IMG/VR virus record: IMGVR_UViG_3300044641_004856
Coordinates: 1 to 64,000 of that record
Length of the DNA stretch: 64,000 bases
Reading direction: 5' to 3' (one strand)
Source: a virus
Shown here in pieces: positions 15,432 to 25,974 of the stretch (positions are counted from its first letter, which is position 1; the number at the start of each line of letters is the position of its first letter). A program made the position numbers and the translations under genes. The notes beneath the pieces were generated by a model that saw nothing but the letters and a program-made list of their open reading frames with translations, was not told where the DNA came from and searched no databases.

Positions 15432-17575
15432 TGCCTATTGACCCAAATAGCCCTCTCTATCCAGAGATTGACCCTGCACTTTTACCTGGAGTTCCTACAA
15501 CTCGAGGACCTCGTGGTTATCAAGGACCAACAGGACCAACAGGTCCACAAGGTCCTGCAGGTTCTGCTTCTGCAACTGGTGCAACTGGTGCAACAGGAGC
15601 AACTGGTGCGACAGGTGCAACAGGACCACAAGGTCCTACTGGTGCAGTTGGTCCACAAGGTTTAACTGGATTTACTGGTCCACAAGGTGCAACTGGTCCT
15701 ACTGGTGCTGACTCTCTTGTAACTGGTCCTACTGGTGCTGCAGGAGCAACAGGACCTACTGGTGCGATGGGTTCTACTGGTGCTACAGGTGCAATGGGTG
15801 CGACAGGACCAACAGGTCAACAAGGTATTCAAGGTCCACAAGGTATTCAAGGTGTAACTGGTCCGACTGGTGCATCTGGTGTTGCTGGTAATACAGGAGC
15901 AACTGGACCAACTGGTTCACAAGGTATTCAAGGACCAACAGGACCTACTGGTGCTACTGGTGCTGCTTCAACAGTAACTGGACCTACAGGTCCGACTGGT
16001 GCACAAGGTGCACTTGGTTTTACTGGACCTACAGGTTCTACTGGACCTACAGGACCAACAGGTGCTGCTTCAACAGTTACAGGACCTACAGGTAACACAG
16101 GACCTACAGGACCTACAGGACCTACTGGTGCACAAGGAACTGCTGTAACAATTAAGGGTGAGTATGCCGATGAAGCAACTTTACTTGCTGCTCGTCCTAC
16201 AGGAAATTTTGGCGATGCTTATTTAATCGCAAGTGGTGATTTGTATGTTTGGACTCCAAACTCAACTCCACCAAACTTTGGTACATGGAATAACGTTGGA
16301 AACATTCAAGGACCAACAGGACCTCGAGGTTTTACTGGACCAACTGGTGCTGAAGGTGCTGCTTCAACAGTAACTGGACCAACAGGTTCTACTGGTCCTA
16401 CAGGAGCCACTGGTGCTACTGGTGCTGCTTCAACCGTAACTGGTCCTACAGGTGCAACAGGTCCTACTGGTGCAACTGGTCCTACTGGTGCTACTGGTGC
16501 TGCTTCAACCGTAACTGGTCCTACAGGTTCTACTGGACCAACAGGAGCAACTGGTGCAGCCTCAACTGTTACTGGTCCAACAGGTGCTACTGGACCAACA
16601 GGTCCAACTGGAGCAACTGGTCAAGATGGTACATCTATTAACCTTAAGGGAACTGTTGCAGCAGTTGAGAATCTTCCTGCAACAGGAAATACAAATGGTG
16701 ATGCTTACCTTGTAACTGCAACAGGAAATATTTGGATTTGGTCAGGAAGTGCTTGGACAGATGGTGGACCATTCCGTGGTCCAACTGGTGCGACTGGACC
16801 TACTGGTCCAACTGGAGCCACTGGTGCTGCCTCTACTGTTACAGGACCGACTGGTGCTACAGGACCTACTGGTGCTACTGGACCAACAGGTGCACAAGGC
16901 CCAACAGGTGCACGTAACGGAACAACCTTTAAGATTACAAATAATGGTGCGGGAACACAATTTTTAGTTGAAGGTATTCCAGGAGACACACCAACACTTG
17001 ATGTTGTTCGTGGAGAAACTTACTACTTTGATTTAAGTGCTGTGCCTATTACAGACTCTTTCACAATTCGCTTTAACTTAACAGATACTGCAAACCCAAT
17101 TCCTGGAATGGTTGGAAACAACATTTCTACAGGAGCCTACGGTGGCAGTACTCCAAACATTATTACCTACACAGTTCCTCTTGATGCTCCAGCAAACTTA
17201 GTTTACCGAAGCGTTCAAGATGCAACTCAAGTTGGTGTCATTGCTATCTATGATAAGCGTGGTCCTACAGGACCTACTGGTCCACAGGGTGTAACTGGTC
17301 CTACGGGTGCAGCATCAACCGTTACGGGTCCTACGGGTCCTACAGGTCCTACTGGTCCTACTGGTCCTGTTGGTCAATTCACTGCCTCAGAAAGTGCTCC
17401 TACTGTTGAAAGTGCAGAAGCAGGTGATGCTTGGTTTAACACTCAAAATGCAAAAACTTACGTATTCTTTAATAATGCGTGGGTAGAGGTTGCTTCAGGA
17501 AACCTTGGTCCTACTGGTCCACAAGGACAGGCTGGTTCATTAGCACTATCTACAATGTGGTGGTTAGGAGCATGA
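15431..17575 (+). CDS. collagen-like fibre protein 1
   Basis: 714 residues. Five blocks of Gly-X-Y triplets, mostly GPT and GAT, alternate with globular modules: about 236-293 ([24 protein letters not shown]), about 399-450 (a related module, [22 protein letters not shown]), about 495-610 (a cupredoxin-like beta sandwich with no Cys, His or Met ligands) and about 648-690 ([20 protein letters not shown]). Collagen repeats form trimeric rods, so this is probably a flexible fibre that carries binding modules. Start overlaps the previous stop; the stop overlaps the next micro-gene. Confidence 0.85.
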   Translation: MPIDPNSPLYPEIDPALLPGVPTTRGPRGYQGPTGPTGPQGPAGSASATGATGATGATGATGATGPQGPTGAVGPQGLTGFTGPQGATGPTGADSLVTGPTGAAGATGPTGAMGSTGATGAMGATGPTGQQGIQGPQGIQGVTGPTGASGVAGNTGATGPTGSQGIQGPTGPTGATGAASTVTGPTGPTGAQGALGFTGPTGSTGPTGPTGAASTVTGPTGNTGPTGPTGPTGAQGTAVTIKGEYADEATLLAARPTGNFGDAYLIASGDLYVWTPNSTPPNFGTWNNVGNIQGPTGPRGFTGPTGAEGAASTVTGPTGSTGPTGATGATGAASTVTGPTGATGPTGATGPTGATGAASTVTGPTGSTGPTGATGAASTVTGPTGATGPTGPTGATGQDGTSINLKGTVAAVENLPATGNTNGDAYLVTATGNIWIWSGSAWTDGGPFRGPTGATGPTGPTGATGAASTVTGPTGATGPTGATGPTGAQGPTGARNGTTFKITNNGAGTQFLVEGIPGDTPTLDVVRGETYYFDLSAVPITDSFTIRFNLTDTANPIPGMVGNNISTGAYGGSTPNIITYTVPLDAPANLVYRSVQDATQVGVIAIYDKRGPTGPTGPQGVTGPTGAASTVTGPTGPTGPTGPTGPVGQFTASESAPTVESAEAGDAWFNTQNAKTYVFFNNAWVEVASGNLGPTGPQGQAGSLALSTMWWLGA
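15506..17535 (+). repeat. Gly-X-Y collagen repeat tracts in fibre 1
   Basis: Triplet tracts lie at about 15506-16143, 16310-16628, 16778-16918, 17261-17370 and 17506-17535, broken by the globular modules. The nine-base theme GGTCCTACT/GGACCAACA recurs with synonymous changes, giving a DNA landscape prone to unequal recombination. Confidence 0.9.
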
Positions 17576-17649
17576 TGTTTACACAGTTAAATACAAAATT
17601 ACTTAGTAAAGTATGCAAGATGATTACAGAGAAGGATGGTCGTAACTAA
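17572..17649 (+). CDS. possible 25-residue micro-protein
   Basis: A frame from ATG 17572 to TAA 17647-17649 encodes a short basic peptide with a helical pattern ([21 protein letters not shown]). Its ATG overlaps the TGA of the collagen gene (ATGA), and its TAA overlaps the ATG of the next gene (TAATG). This double coupling is how neighbouring genes are joined here, which supports translation. It may serve only to carry ribosomes across the gap. Confidence 0.4.
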   Translation: MMFTQLNTKLLSKVCKMITEKDGRN

Positions 17650-20354
17650 TGCCTGGTTTTCTTGGTGGTAGTAGTGGAGGAAGTACAAGTTCTTCTGGTG
17701 TAGGCGGAGAAATCCAATTCCCATCGCAGTTTATTGACCCAGTAACTAAACTCCGTGTTTCACAACCTGAAACACTGATTGATACTGACTTTGAATATGG
17801 TCTACAGCCTACTAAGTGGGAAACTGTTGAACTTATTAACAACACTCCATCGTTCTTCTCAAAGAGCGGTGATACAACTATTCCTAACATTTCATCGATT
17901 TTATCTACAGAGCAATCTCGAGAAATTAAAGTTATTACCTCTCTTGCTCATGGACTTGCTGTTGGTATTCCTATCAACGTTGCTGGAACAAAGTCACTTA
18001 CAGCAAATGGTTCTTTCATTATTAACTCTGTCCCAACACCAACATCTTTTACTTATCTATGTAAGCAAAACCAAGCACAAACTGCTTCTATTGAAGACCT
18101 TTACACATCTGTTATTACAGGCGAGTTTTTCCAAGGTTCTCAGATTAGAATTTCAGACTCTGAAGGTATTAAAACAGATGCTGGAACTATCTCTACCCTT
18201 ACAGTTAAGACAGACAGCCCACATGGTTTTGGTTTAAACACTCCGTTTTACTTCCTTAACCTAAACTCTTCTATTTCTCAAGAGTTTGACTCATCTAATA
18301 CAACTGGTAAGTCTTTCGATGCTTCTAACTCATCTACTGCACAAACATTTGACGGCTCAAACACCTTAAACTACTTACCTATTAATGTCGATAACAAGGC
18401 AAGTACTGGAAATATTACAAGCAGTATTCTCTCTGTTGATACATCACAAGATACAATTACCGTCTCACACCAGACTGGCGAAACATTTGTAAACGCTGTT
18501 ATTGGAACTCCTCTTTACTACAACGTAGTTGCGGGTTCAGGTTACTTCTTTACCAATCCTCGCGGAGTTGTTTTTGTAAAATCAACAGGCACTCTCAGTG
18601 CGTCAACTGCTACATTTTCCGTAAGTGAGATTCCAAACGGAACTACTATTGACATTGTTGGTTCAATGACAGGAACTTTTCAATTAGCAAACCTTGCAAA
18701 AACATTTGCTGGAAATAACCAAGGATTAGAAGCACCTGTTACAGTCCAACTTGGAGACCCAAAGTCATTTGATGGTGCAAACACTGCGGGTGGCTCTGGA
18801 ACTATTTCATCATTTAGCGGTTCTTTGGTGAGTATGCTTTCCGACTCTGGAATCTCAGACCTTGATTGGTATAACGGCACTATGGTGCAGTACACCACAA
18901 CAGGAAATGCTGCTACAGGTTTGACAGCAAATGGAACTTACTTTATTGACACATTCTTCTTTAACAATACTCCTGGTCAATATTTCTTTACACTAAAGAA
19001 CTTACCAGGAACAGCAGGAAGCCCTATCACCTCCATGTCAGGTGGAACTGGAACTCAGAAGTTTAGACAAATTGGTGTTTCAGCAGACCTTGACATTGTT
19101 CACGTAAAAAATAATGGCTTTGTTGATAAGCAGATGATTAAATACACTTATCCATCAGGTGGTCGTTTTTCTACTCCAGGTACTGAAGCAAAAGATTTCT
19201 ACTTTGTGACTAATAAATACGATGACCACAACTTTAAGATGAATCACTTGTTGGCATCTATTCTTCCTCTTACTGCCTCAATTACTGGAGAAGCGGTAAC
19301 TAACAATATTGTTGCTGGTTCTCAGCAGACATTGACTGCTCAAGGATATACAGGGGCAGTGTCTTACACTATTTCCCCAGCATTGCCTTCAGGTTTAACA
19401 ATGAGCACATCTACAGGATTAATTAGCGGAACTCCTACTGGTGCTTACGCAATTACGCACACAATTACAGGAACAGACTCATCTGGTGCTCAAGCATTCC
19501 AGACAGTTAACATCAACTTTACTGCTCCGCCTCCACAGGGACAGACTCTTTACTCTTCCCCTGGAACATACACATTTACTGTCCCTGCCCGTACATCAAC
19601 GCTTTCTGCAGTTGCTATTGGCGGTGGCGGTGGCGGTTCTTACGTATGGTCTCGTGGTCCTGGCGGTGGCGGTGGTCTTGCTTGGGCAAGAGATATTGCT
19701 GTAACTCCAGGTGAAACATTTACAGTTGTAGTCGGTCGTGGCGGTAACATGTGGAGTTACTGGAGTGGTGATGGCTATGGGGATAACTCTTACCTACAAC
19801 GTAACTCTGGCGGTCAAATAATTTGTCGTGGTTACGGCTCTGGTCGTGGTGGTCCAAACTCTAACGGCGGAGCATCAGGTGGTTTTGATTACACTGGAAC
19901 TGGTGGTGGCGGTCGTGGTGGTTACACTAACTGGGAATGGAGTTACTCTGGTGCTGGTGCTGGCGGTTATGAGGGTCGTGGTGGTGAAGGCAGTTACGGT
20001 TATAACCCAGGTTATGGTGGTGGCGGTGCTGCTGGTACTACTTACTCCTCAACATGGGGAACTCCAGGTGGTGGAGGAACAGGAATTAATGGTCAAGGTG
20101 CTGACGGCGTAGGTCGCGGTTCAGGCGTAGGCGGTGGAGGCGGTTCTGGCGGTCAAAACGGCCAAAATGGTGAGCCTTACTACTCCTATTCACGTGGTCA
20201 TATTTACGGCGGTCAATACGGTGGCGGTGCTGGCGGTTCTGGCTCACAGTGGTACGGTGGCGGAAACGGCGGAGTTGGTGGAGTTCGTATTATTTGGGGA
20301 CCAAACCGCTTCTACCCAGCAACCAATACCCAAGACGTTACACCAACAAGTTAA
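17649..20354 (+). CDS. large adhesin with Ig-like and glycine-rich domains
   Basis: 901 residues. The first 550 are beta-rich with a unit AHGLAVGIPINVAGT...NGSFIINSVPTPTSFTY (about 95-140) that recurs in other tail proteins here, and an unusual EFDSSN/SFDASN/TFDGSN run near 215-240. Residues about 553-627 form a putative Ig domain of the He_PIG type (ISPALPSGLTMSTSTGLISGTPTG). From about 632 an initial beta strand, GTYTFTVPA, leads into a glycine-rich domain (GGGGGG clusters) to the end. Glycine-rich tips act as receptor-binding parts in several tail fibres. A host-binding role is therefore likely. Confidence 0.65.
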   Translation: MPGFLGGSSGGSTSSSGVGGEIQFPSQFIDPVTKLRVSQPETLIDTDFEYGLQPTKWETVELINNTPSFFSKSGDTTIPNISSILSTEQSREIKVITSLAHGLAVGIPINVAGTKSLTANGSFIINSVPTPTSFTYLCKQNQAQTASIEDLYTSVITGEFFQGSQIRISDSEGIKTDAGTISTLTVKTDSPHGFGLNTPFYFLNLNSSISQEFDSSNTTGKSFDASNSSTAQTFDGSNTLNYLPINVDNKASTGNITSSILSVDTSQDTITVSHQTGETFVNAVIGTPLYYNVVAGSGYFFTNPRGVVFVKSTGTLSASTATFSVSEIPNGTTIDIVGSMTGTFQLANLAKTFAGNNQGLEAPVTVQLGDPKSFDGANTAGGSGTISSFSGSLVSMLSDSGISDLDWYNGTMVQYTTTGNAATGLTANGTYFIDTFFFNNTPGQYFFTLKNLPGTAGSPITSMSGGTGTQKFRQIGVSADLDIVHVKNNGFVDKQMIKYTYPSGGRFSTPGTEAKDFYFVTNKYDDHNFKMNHLLASILPLTASITGEAVTNNIVAGSQQTLTAQGYTGAVSYTISPALPSGLTMSTSTGLISGTPTGAYAITHTITGTDSSGAQAFQTVNINFTAPPPQGQTLYSSPGTYTFTVPARTSTLSAVAIGGGGGGSYVWSRGPGGGGGLAWARDIAVTPGETFTVVVGRGGNMWSYWSGDGYGDNSYLQRNSGGQIICRGYGSGRGGPNSNGGASGGFDYTGTGGGGRGGYTNWEWSYSGAGAGGYEGRGGEGSYGYNPGYGGGGAAGTTYSSTWGTPGGGGTGINGQGADGVGRGSGVGGGGGSGGQNGQNGEPYYSYSRGHIYGGQYGGGAGGSGSQWYGGGNGGVGGVRIIWGPNRFYPATNTQDVTPTS

Positions 20355-20367
20355 GGAGTGAGTAGAT

Positions 20368-23300
20368 ATGCCAATTAATATTACCGCAGCAGGTTTAACA
20401 GGAACTCATACCTTTACACCTACAAACATCAACACTGCTGACTACTACCTTTACTACCCAACCAATACGCTTGGTCAACCAACTATTCCTGAAGCACTTA
20501 GAGATGGTTCTGCCTTTATTTACAATACTGGTCTAGGAACAATTAATGGGCTTAGTGATAGCAGTTTGTATTACATCAAGCGTGTTGGAACTGCTCAAGT
20601 ATTTTTTAGCACAACTGCAGGTGGTTCTGATGTAGCACTAACAACTCCTACTGCAGGAACTGCGTTTTTTAATGCTCCTTATGTATACCAAAATAAACTT
20701 TCTATTGAGGCAACTCTTTCAGATAACCAAGCGGTTCGTTATGTAACAGATGGAACAGCAATTGGTGGGCTTACAAAAAACAACGTTTACTTTATTAAGA
20801 CCTCAAACACAGGTTTTGGTACAGCAAATGCTCTCTACACATTCTCCTCATTTATCTTTACAACTGCTGGAACTACTGGAAACGTAGGACCATCAATTTC
20901 AACTATTAAAGCGCACTCTAGTTATAGTGCTGCTTCTTGGAAGACAGACTACCTACAAGCAGGTAACTTCCAAGGTTATCAAGACTGGACAGTTCCAACC
21001 TCTGGTACCTACACATTTAACGTTCGTGGTGCTGCAGGTCTTAATGGTTCTGGTTCTGGTGCTGCAGGTCGTGGTGCGATTGTTCAAGGAAGAGTCTTCC
21101 TGCAAAAGGGAGAAGTCATTACTATTGTAGTTGGACAACGCGGAACTGCTGCTCGTTCTGGTTCAACTTACGGTGGTTCAGGTGGTGGTTCTTGGGTTGT
21201 TCGTAAATCAGGAAACGTCCCTCTTTTTGTGGCGGGTGGAGGTTCTGCAGATGCAGATACTACTAACGGTCGAGATGGTGCTCTTACAACTGCTGGTGGT
21301 CAATCTTCTGCTAGTGCTGATGGTGGCTCAAATGGTAATGGTTCAGTTGCAACTGGAGGTAACTCTGGTGGTGGCGGTGGTTTTTCTACCGATGGTTCTA
21401 ACGCAACTAACGGTGTTAAGGGCGGTGGCTCTTTTGCTACAGGTTTAACAACAACTGGTGGAGGAACTGTTGGTGGATTTGGTGGATTTGGTGGCGGTGC
21501 ATCTGCTGACGGAGACACAACTGGTCAATCTGGTGGTGGCGGTGGCTACTCTGGTGGTGCTGGTGCTCGCTCTAATGCTGCACGTGTTGCAGGCGGTGGC
21601 GGTGGTTCATTCATCGTAACTTCAGCAACAAACGTTGCAACCTCAACTGGTTCTTTCAACGGCTCAACATCTTGGGGAACAGAAACAATTACAAACCTCA
21701 ACTCTTGGAATGCTGATGCTGATGGTCAAGTAACAGTAACTTTAGTTGCTGCTGCTGCTGCAACAGTTACTTTGCACCCAACTGCAGTTGATGCAAATGA
21801 CGGAACAAACGGAATTACTTTAACTGCTGGGGGAAGCAAGTATCACGCTTTAGTTCCTCTACAGGTAGACTTAGTAAGTAATACTTTTTACTCACCATCT
21901 TTGCATGGTTTGAGTAACGGTGAAGCAGTTAAGTTTGTTACCAATGGAACTACTCCTGGTGGCATCACTGCAAACACAGCGACTTACTACGTCAATAAAG
22001 TTGACAATTATTCTTATAAATTAAGTACAACTCCGTCTCCATCATTTACTGATGTTGATGTGACAAGCCCTGGTGCTGCAAGTATTGAGCGTTTTGACAA
22101 AATTATTGTTAATACTGCAACCAATACGATTACTATTAACAACCACGGTTTCTTGGCTAATCAGCCTGTTAAGTATGCAGTCAATGGTGGAACTGTTATT
22201 TCTCCACTTGTTGATGGTGCTACTTACTACGTAAAGACAGTAGTAGATGCAAACCGCATTATCCTAAGCCAATCTTTGAATGGCCCAGATTTAGATTTAA
22301 CATCTGCAGGAACTGGAACTGGACACTCCTTTATCTTCGTTACAGTTAACGTTGAAGAAGACAGCCTTTACATTCCACAGCACGACCTATCAACTGGTCA
22401 AAGAGTTGTTTACTCAAGTGGTGCTGGAACAGTAATTGGCGGGCTTACAAACGGTGCTGCTTACTTCGTATTTAGAGTAGATGCCAACATTATCAAGTTG
22501 TCTACTGTTAAAACAGGAGCAGCGATTGTTAACCTAACAGGTCTAGGTACAGGAACTCACACTCTGACTGTTAACTCAGTTGATTTGACTACTGAAACAA
22601 TCACAATTCCAAACCACGGATTTACTACAGGTGAACTTGTATCTTACGATACAGCAGGACAAACACCACTAACAGGACTTGTTTCTGGTTCTCCTTACTA
22701 TGTAATTGCACCAAATGGTGATGAAATTAAGTTGGCAACAACTTATGACAACGCTATTAATGGAACAGCGATTAACTTAACAGGTGTTGGAGTTGGAAAG
22801 CACAGACTTTACTCACTCATCCGTACACCAGATGGTATCTACACAGTAGATGCAATTCCATCTACAACAACCTTTAATGTTAAAGCAAATGGTCTTGTAC
22901 CACTTATTATTAAAGAGTTTGTTCCTCGTTCTACTGTAGATACACAACAGAACGTATTTAAGATTCTAGGTCACGGTTTTATTACTGGAACCAAGGTTGC
23001 CTATAATTCAGGTGGAGGTTCATCAATTGGTGGACTTACTTCAGGAACTGACTACTATGTAATTAACGTAAATAAGGATTACATTAAACTGGCTTCTTCT
23101 GCAGATAATGCAATTTCTGGTACCCCTATTACTATCTCTGACTTTGGTTCTGGAAACAGCCACCACTTTACATCTGCCCAGATTAACGGACAGATTGTTG
23201 GTGCAGGTACAGTTTCTACTGAATCAGGCTCCGTATTGGTAGCAGGTTCTGGAACAGCCTTTGCTAAGATTCTAAAGGTGGGAGACAAGTTCCGCGTATT

Positions 23301-25962
23301 CCCATCCAATACAAACAAGTCCAACACCTTTGCAAGTGCTGCCTTTAATGCATCAACTAACGTTATTACAATCACTAGCCATGGATATTTAACTGGTGAC
23401 GTTGTTACTTACACAGCAGGAGCAGGTGGTGTTGCACCAACTGGTCTTGTTACAACATATAACTACTATGTTCGTCGTATTGATGCATCAAGCATTACCC
23501 TTCACAACACTTTAACTGATGCAACAAACAATACAAACCAGGTTGACTTTACAAACCAAGGAACTGGTTCTGCCCACAACCTAATTAACGTAGTTCCAAG
23601 AACTCCGATTATTAGAACAATTACTGCTATTGGTTCTGACACTCAGATTACAATTGACAGACCTTATAGCGAGGCTTACACAGGAGTTTCATACTCTTAC
23701 CCAACATTTATCTATGTTCGTCCTGAAGGATACTCTCTACACAGACCATTTGATGGTGGTGTGGAAATGTCCACAGGTGTAGGAACATCCTTCTCTCAGA
23801 TTGTTCGTCAGACTCGTAAGTACTTCCGTTACCAGTCAGGTAAAGGTATTCAGGTATCGTTTGCTATTAACTTTAAACCATCAATTGACCTTGAAACACT
23901 AACTAAGATTAGTGCGACAACTATTCAAGGTAAGACTCGTCGTCCACACGGCTTGTTAAATGGTCTTACAGTTGCAATTAAGGATGCTCTAAAGCCAGAC
24001 GGCACGATGAGCACTGTCTACAACGGTCTGTTCCAAATCTCCGTATTAGACCCTTACACCTTTACCTACATCTCTCCTGCAGCAATTCCTGCGGGTCAAG
24101 AAAAGTCTTATGGCTTTGCACACCTCTATGTAAACGCATGGCAAAATGGTGCTGTTCGTTCAGGTATGTTTGACTTCCAGAACGGTATGTACTTTGAGTT
24201 TGATGGACAGAAGATTTATGCAGTGCGTCGTTCTTCTACCCAACAGATTGCTGGAGTTGCTGCAGCACAACAAGGTTCTGAACTAGTATTTGGAACTGGA
24301 ACAGCATTTACCTCTCAACTAGCAGCAGGTGACATGATTGTTATGCGTGGTCAGTCTTACAAGGTTGCTAATGTTACAAGTGACACTCAAATTACTATTA
24401 AGCCTGAGTACAAAGGTGCATCAGGACCTATAAAAGAGTTTAATCCGCAAACAGTTGTTAATGCTACTGCTGACACCTTCACTATCTTAGGTCACGGTTT
24501 TGTTGAAAACCTTGCTGTTACCTACGACTCAATTGACGGCGTTCCAGTCGGAGGTCTTATCAACGGACGTACTTACTACATTAAAGTTATAGACAATAAT
24601 ACCTTTAAGTTAATGGGTACACCAAACTCTGTTTCAACGGTAGCACTTGCTGATACAGGTTCAGGAACTCTGCACTCATTCCAGCCTTCAAAGGCAGGTA
24701 TTATTATTACTAAGACTATCGATACAAGAGTTCCACAAGAGTCTTGGAATATCGATGTCTGCGATGGAACTGGCCCAACAGGTTATGTTCTTGACCTAGC
24801 AAAGATTCAAATGGCTTACATTGATTACTCTTGGTACGGTGCAGGAAAGATTCGTTTTGGATTTAAAGATGCAACAGGAACAGTCAAGTATGTTCACGAA
24901 TTTAAGCACAACAACGTGTTGTATGAGTCATACCTACGTTCAGGTAACTTGCCTGCACGTTATGAAGTAACCACTCTTTCTAACCCAACATACATCCCTT
25001 ACCTATTCCACTGGGGTACTTCGGTTATCATGGATGGTCGCTTTGATGATGACAAGGCATACCTCTTTACAGGAACTAGCCAGACGCTACAGATTCTTGG
25101 TACTACAGCCAAGTCATTTGGTTCAAGGGCTATTAACGTTTCAACTAACCGCGTTAACATCCCAACACACGGTTTCTCTAGCGGAGATGCTGTGACATTC
25201 CAGGGCTTTACCTCAGCAGGTATTGCTGGTGTAGTAAGTCAGAACCCAGGAACTGTAAACAACGTAGGCCATCCGTTCTCTCAAATGCAGAATCAACGGA
25301 CCTACTATGTTTGCCGTCAAGATGCTGACAACATTACCTTCCACAATACTCAAGCAGATGCTATTGCAACGTCTGGTACTTCACCAAACATTGTTCTTGG
25401 CACAAATCCTATTGATATTACTACTACAGGTAACACTCAGTACACCTTCTTTATCTACCCACTAGGTGCTGCAAATAACACCTCTGGTATTAACTACCAG
25501 CCACTTCTATCAATTCGCCTCTCTCCTTCAGTATCTGAAGGTTTGACAGGTAAGTTGGGTGACCGTGACGTTATTAACCGCATGCAGTTGACTATGAGTG
25601 AAATTGGTATCCAAACAACTCAGTTGGTGGATGTTAAGTTACTTCTCAACGGACGTTTGAACAACTTGAACTTCCAAGGAGTGCCACAGCCTTCTCTAAC
25701 TCAGACAATTCAACACACATCAAATGACACTATCTCTGGTGGTGTTCAGGTTTACAACTTCCGTGCATCAGGTGGTGCTTCAGGTAGTGAGAACTCAACT
25801 ACAGTTGATATTAGTGAGTTGTTCGAACTTTCAAACTCTATTCTAGGAGGAGACTCCGTGTACCCAGATGGTCCAGACATTCTAACGATTGCTGTGGCTC
25901 GTCTAACAGGTAACACCACTCTAACTTCTGCTAAATTATCATGGCGAGAAGCACAAGCCTAA
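20368..25962 (+). CDS. giant beta-repeat tail/adhesin protein
   Basis: 1864 residues, the largest gene here, with an AAGGAG site. About residues 190-430 form a glycine-rich domain preceded by TVPTSGTYTFNVRGA, like the tip of the previous protein. Then about eight or nine units of 75-85 residues share the theme HGF-x3-G-x2-V-x-Y ... GGL-x2-G-x-YYV ... IKL ... GTGxxHxF. Between units lie segments with GSELVFGTGTAFTSQLAAGDMIVMRG, a short repeat also seen near residue 975. The C-terminal 450 residues include FGFKDATGTVKYVHEFKH. The design suggests a long fibre or an extended surface protein. No enzyme motif was found. Confidence 0.7.
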   Translation: MPINITAAGLTGTHTFTPTNINTADYYLYYPTNTLGQPTIPEALRDGSAFIYNTGLGTINGLSDSSLYYIKRVGTAQVFFSTTAGGSDVALTTPTAGTAFFNAPYVYQNKLSIEATLSDNQAVRYVTDGTAIGGLTKNNVYFIKTSNTGFGTANALYTFSSFIFTTAGTTGNVGPSISTIKAHSSYSAASWKTDYLQAGNFQGYQDWTVPTSGTYTFNVRGAAGLNGSGSGAAGRGAIVQGRVFLQKGEVITIVVGQRGTAARSGSTYGGSGGGSWVVRKSGNVPLFVAGGGSADADTTNGRDGALTTAGGQSSASADGGSNGNGSVATGGNSGGGGGFSTDGSNATNGVKGGGSFATGLTTTGGGTVGGFGGFGGGASADGDTTGQSGGGGGYSGGAGARSNAARVAGGGGGSFIVTSATNVATSTGSFNGSTSWGTETITNLNSWNADADGQVTVTLVAAAAATVTLHPTAVDANDGTNGITLTAGGSKYHALVPLQVDLVSNTFYSPSLHGLSNGEAVKFVTNGTTPGGITANTATYYVNKVDNYSYKLSTTPSPSFTDVDVTSPGAASIERFDKIIVNTATNTITINNHGFLANQPVKYAVNGGTVISPLVDGATYYVKTVVDANRIILSQSLNGPDLDLTSAGTGTGHSFIFVTVNVEEDSLYIPQHDLSTGQRVVYSSGAGTVIGGLTNGAAYFVFRVDANIIKLSTVKTGAAIVNLTGLGTGTHTLTVNSVDLTTETITIPNHGFTTGELVSYDTAGQTPLTGLVSGSPYYVIAPNGDEIKLATTYDNAINGTAINLTGVGVGKHRLYSLIRTPDGIYTVDAIPSTTTFNVKANGLVPLIIKEFVPRSTVDTQQNVFKILGHGFITGTKVAYNSGGGSSIGGLTSGTDYYVINVNKDYIKLASSADNAISGTPITISDFGSGNSHHFTSAQINGQIVGAGTVSTESGSVLVAGSGTAFAKILKVGDKFRVFPSNTNKSNTFASAAFNASTNVITITSHGYLTGDVVTYTAGAGGVAPTGLVTTYNYYVRRIDASSITLHNTLTDATNNTNQVDFTNQGTGSAHNLINVVPRTPIIRTITAIGSDTQITIDRPYSEAYTGVSYSYPTFIYVRPEGYSLHRPFDGGVEMSTGVGTSFSQIVRQTRKYFRYQSGKGIQVSFAINFKPSIDLETLTKISATTIQGKTRRPHGLLNGLTVAIKDALKPDGTMSTVYNGLFQISVLDPYTFTYISPAAIPAGQEKSYGFAHLYVNAWQNGAVRSGMFDFQNGMYFEFDGQKIYAVRRSSTQQIAGVAAAQQGSELVFGTGTAFTSQLAAGDMIVMRGQSYKVANVTSDTQITIKPEYKGASGPIKEFNPQTVVNATADTFTILGHGFVENLAVTYDSIDGVPVGGLINGRTYYIKVIDNNTFKLMGTPNSVSTVALADTGSGTLHSFQPSKAGIIITKTIDTRVPQESWNIDVCDGTGPTGYVLDLAKIQMAYIDYSWYGAGKIRFGFKDATGTVKYVHEFKHNNVLYESYLRSGNLPARYEVTTLSNPTYIPYLFHWGTSVIMDGRFDDDKAYLFTGTSQTLQILGTTAKSFGSRAINVSTNRVNIPTHGFSSGDAVTFQGFTSAGIAGVVSQNPGTVNNVGHPFSQMQNQRTYYVCRQDADNITFHNTQADAIATSGTSPNIVLGTNPIDITTTGNTQYTFFIYPLGAANNTSGINYQPLLSIRLSPSVSEGLTGKLGDRDVINRMQLTMSEIGIQTTQLVDVKLLLNGRLNNLNFQGVPQPSLTQTIQHTSNDTISGGVQVYNFRASGGASGSENSTTVDISELFELSNSILGGDSVYPDGPDILTIAVARLTGNTTLTSAKLSWREAQA
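21880..25480 (+). repeat. tandem degenerate beta-domain units
   Basis: Units begin near 21886, 22126, 22357, 22597, 22957, 23359, 24475 and 25147, each with an HGF/HGY-type turn, a GGL turn, a YYV strand and a closing GTGxxH motif. Divergence between units is high at DNA level, so duplication is old. Confidence 0.75.
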
Positions 25963-25974
25963 AAAGGAGCACAA

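Noticed and set aside
15506-17535. Regular repeats that could be taken for a CRISPR array
   Set aside because: The period is nine bases and encodes Gly-X-Y triplets in frame. There are no unique spacers of constant length and no cas genes.
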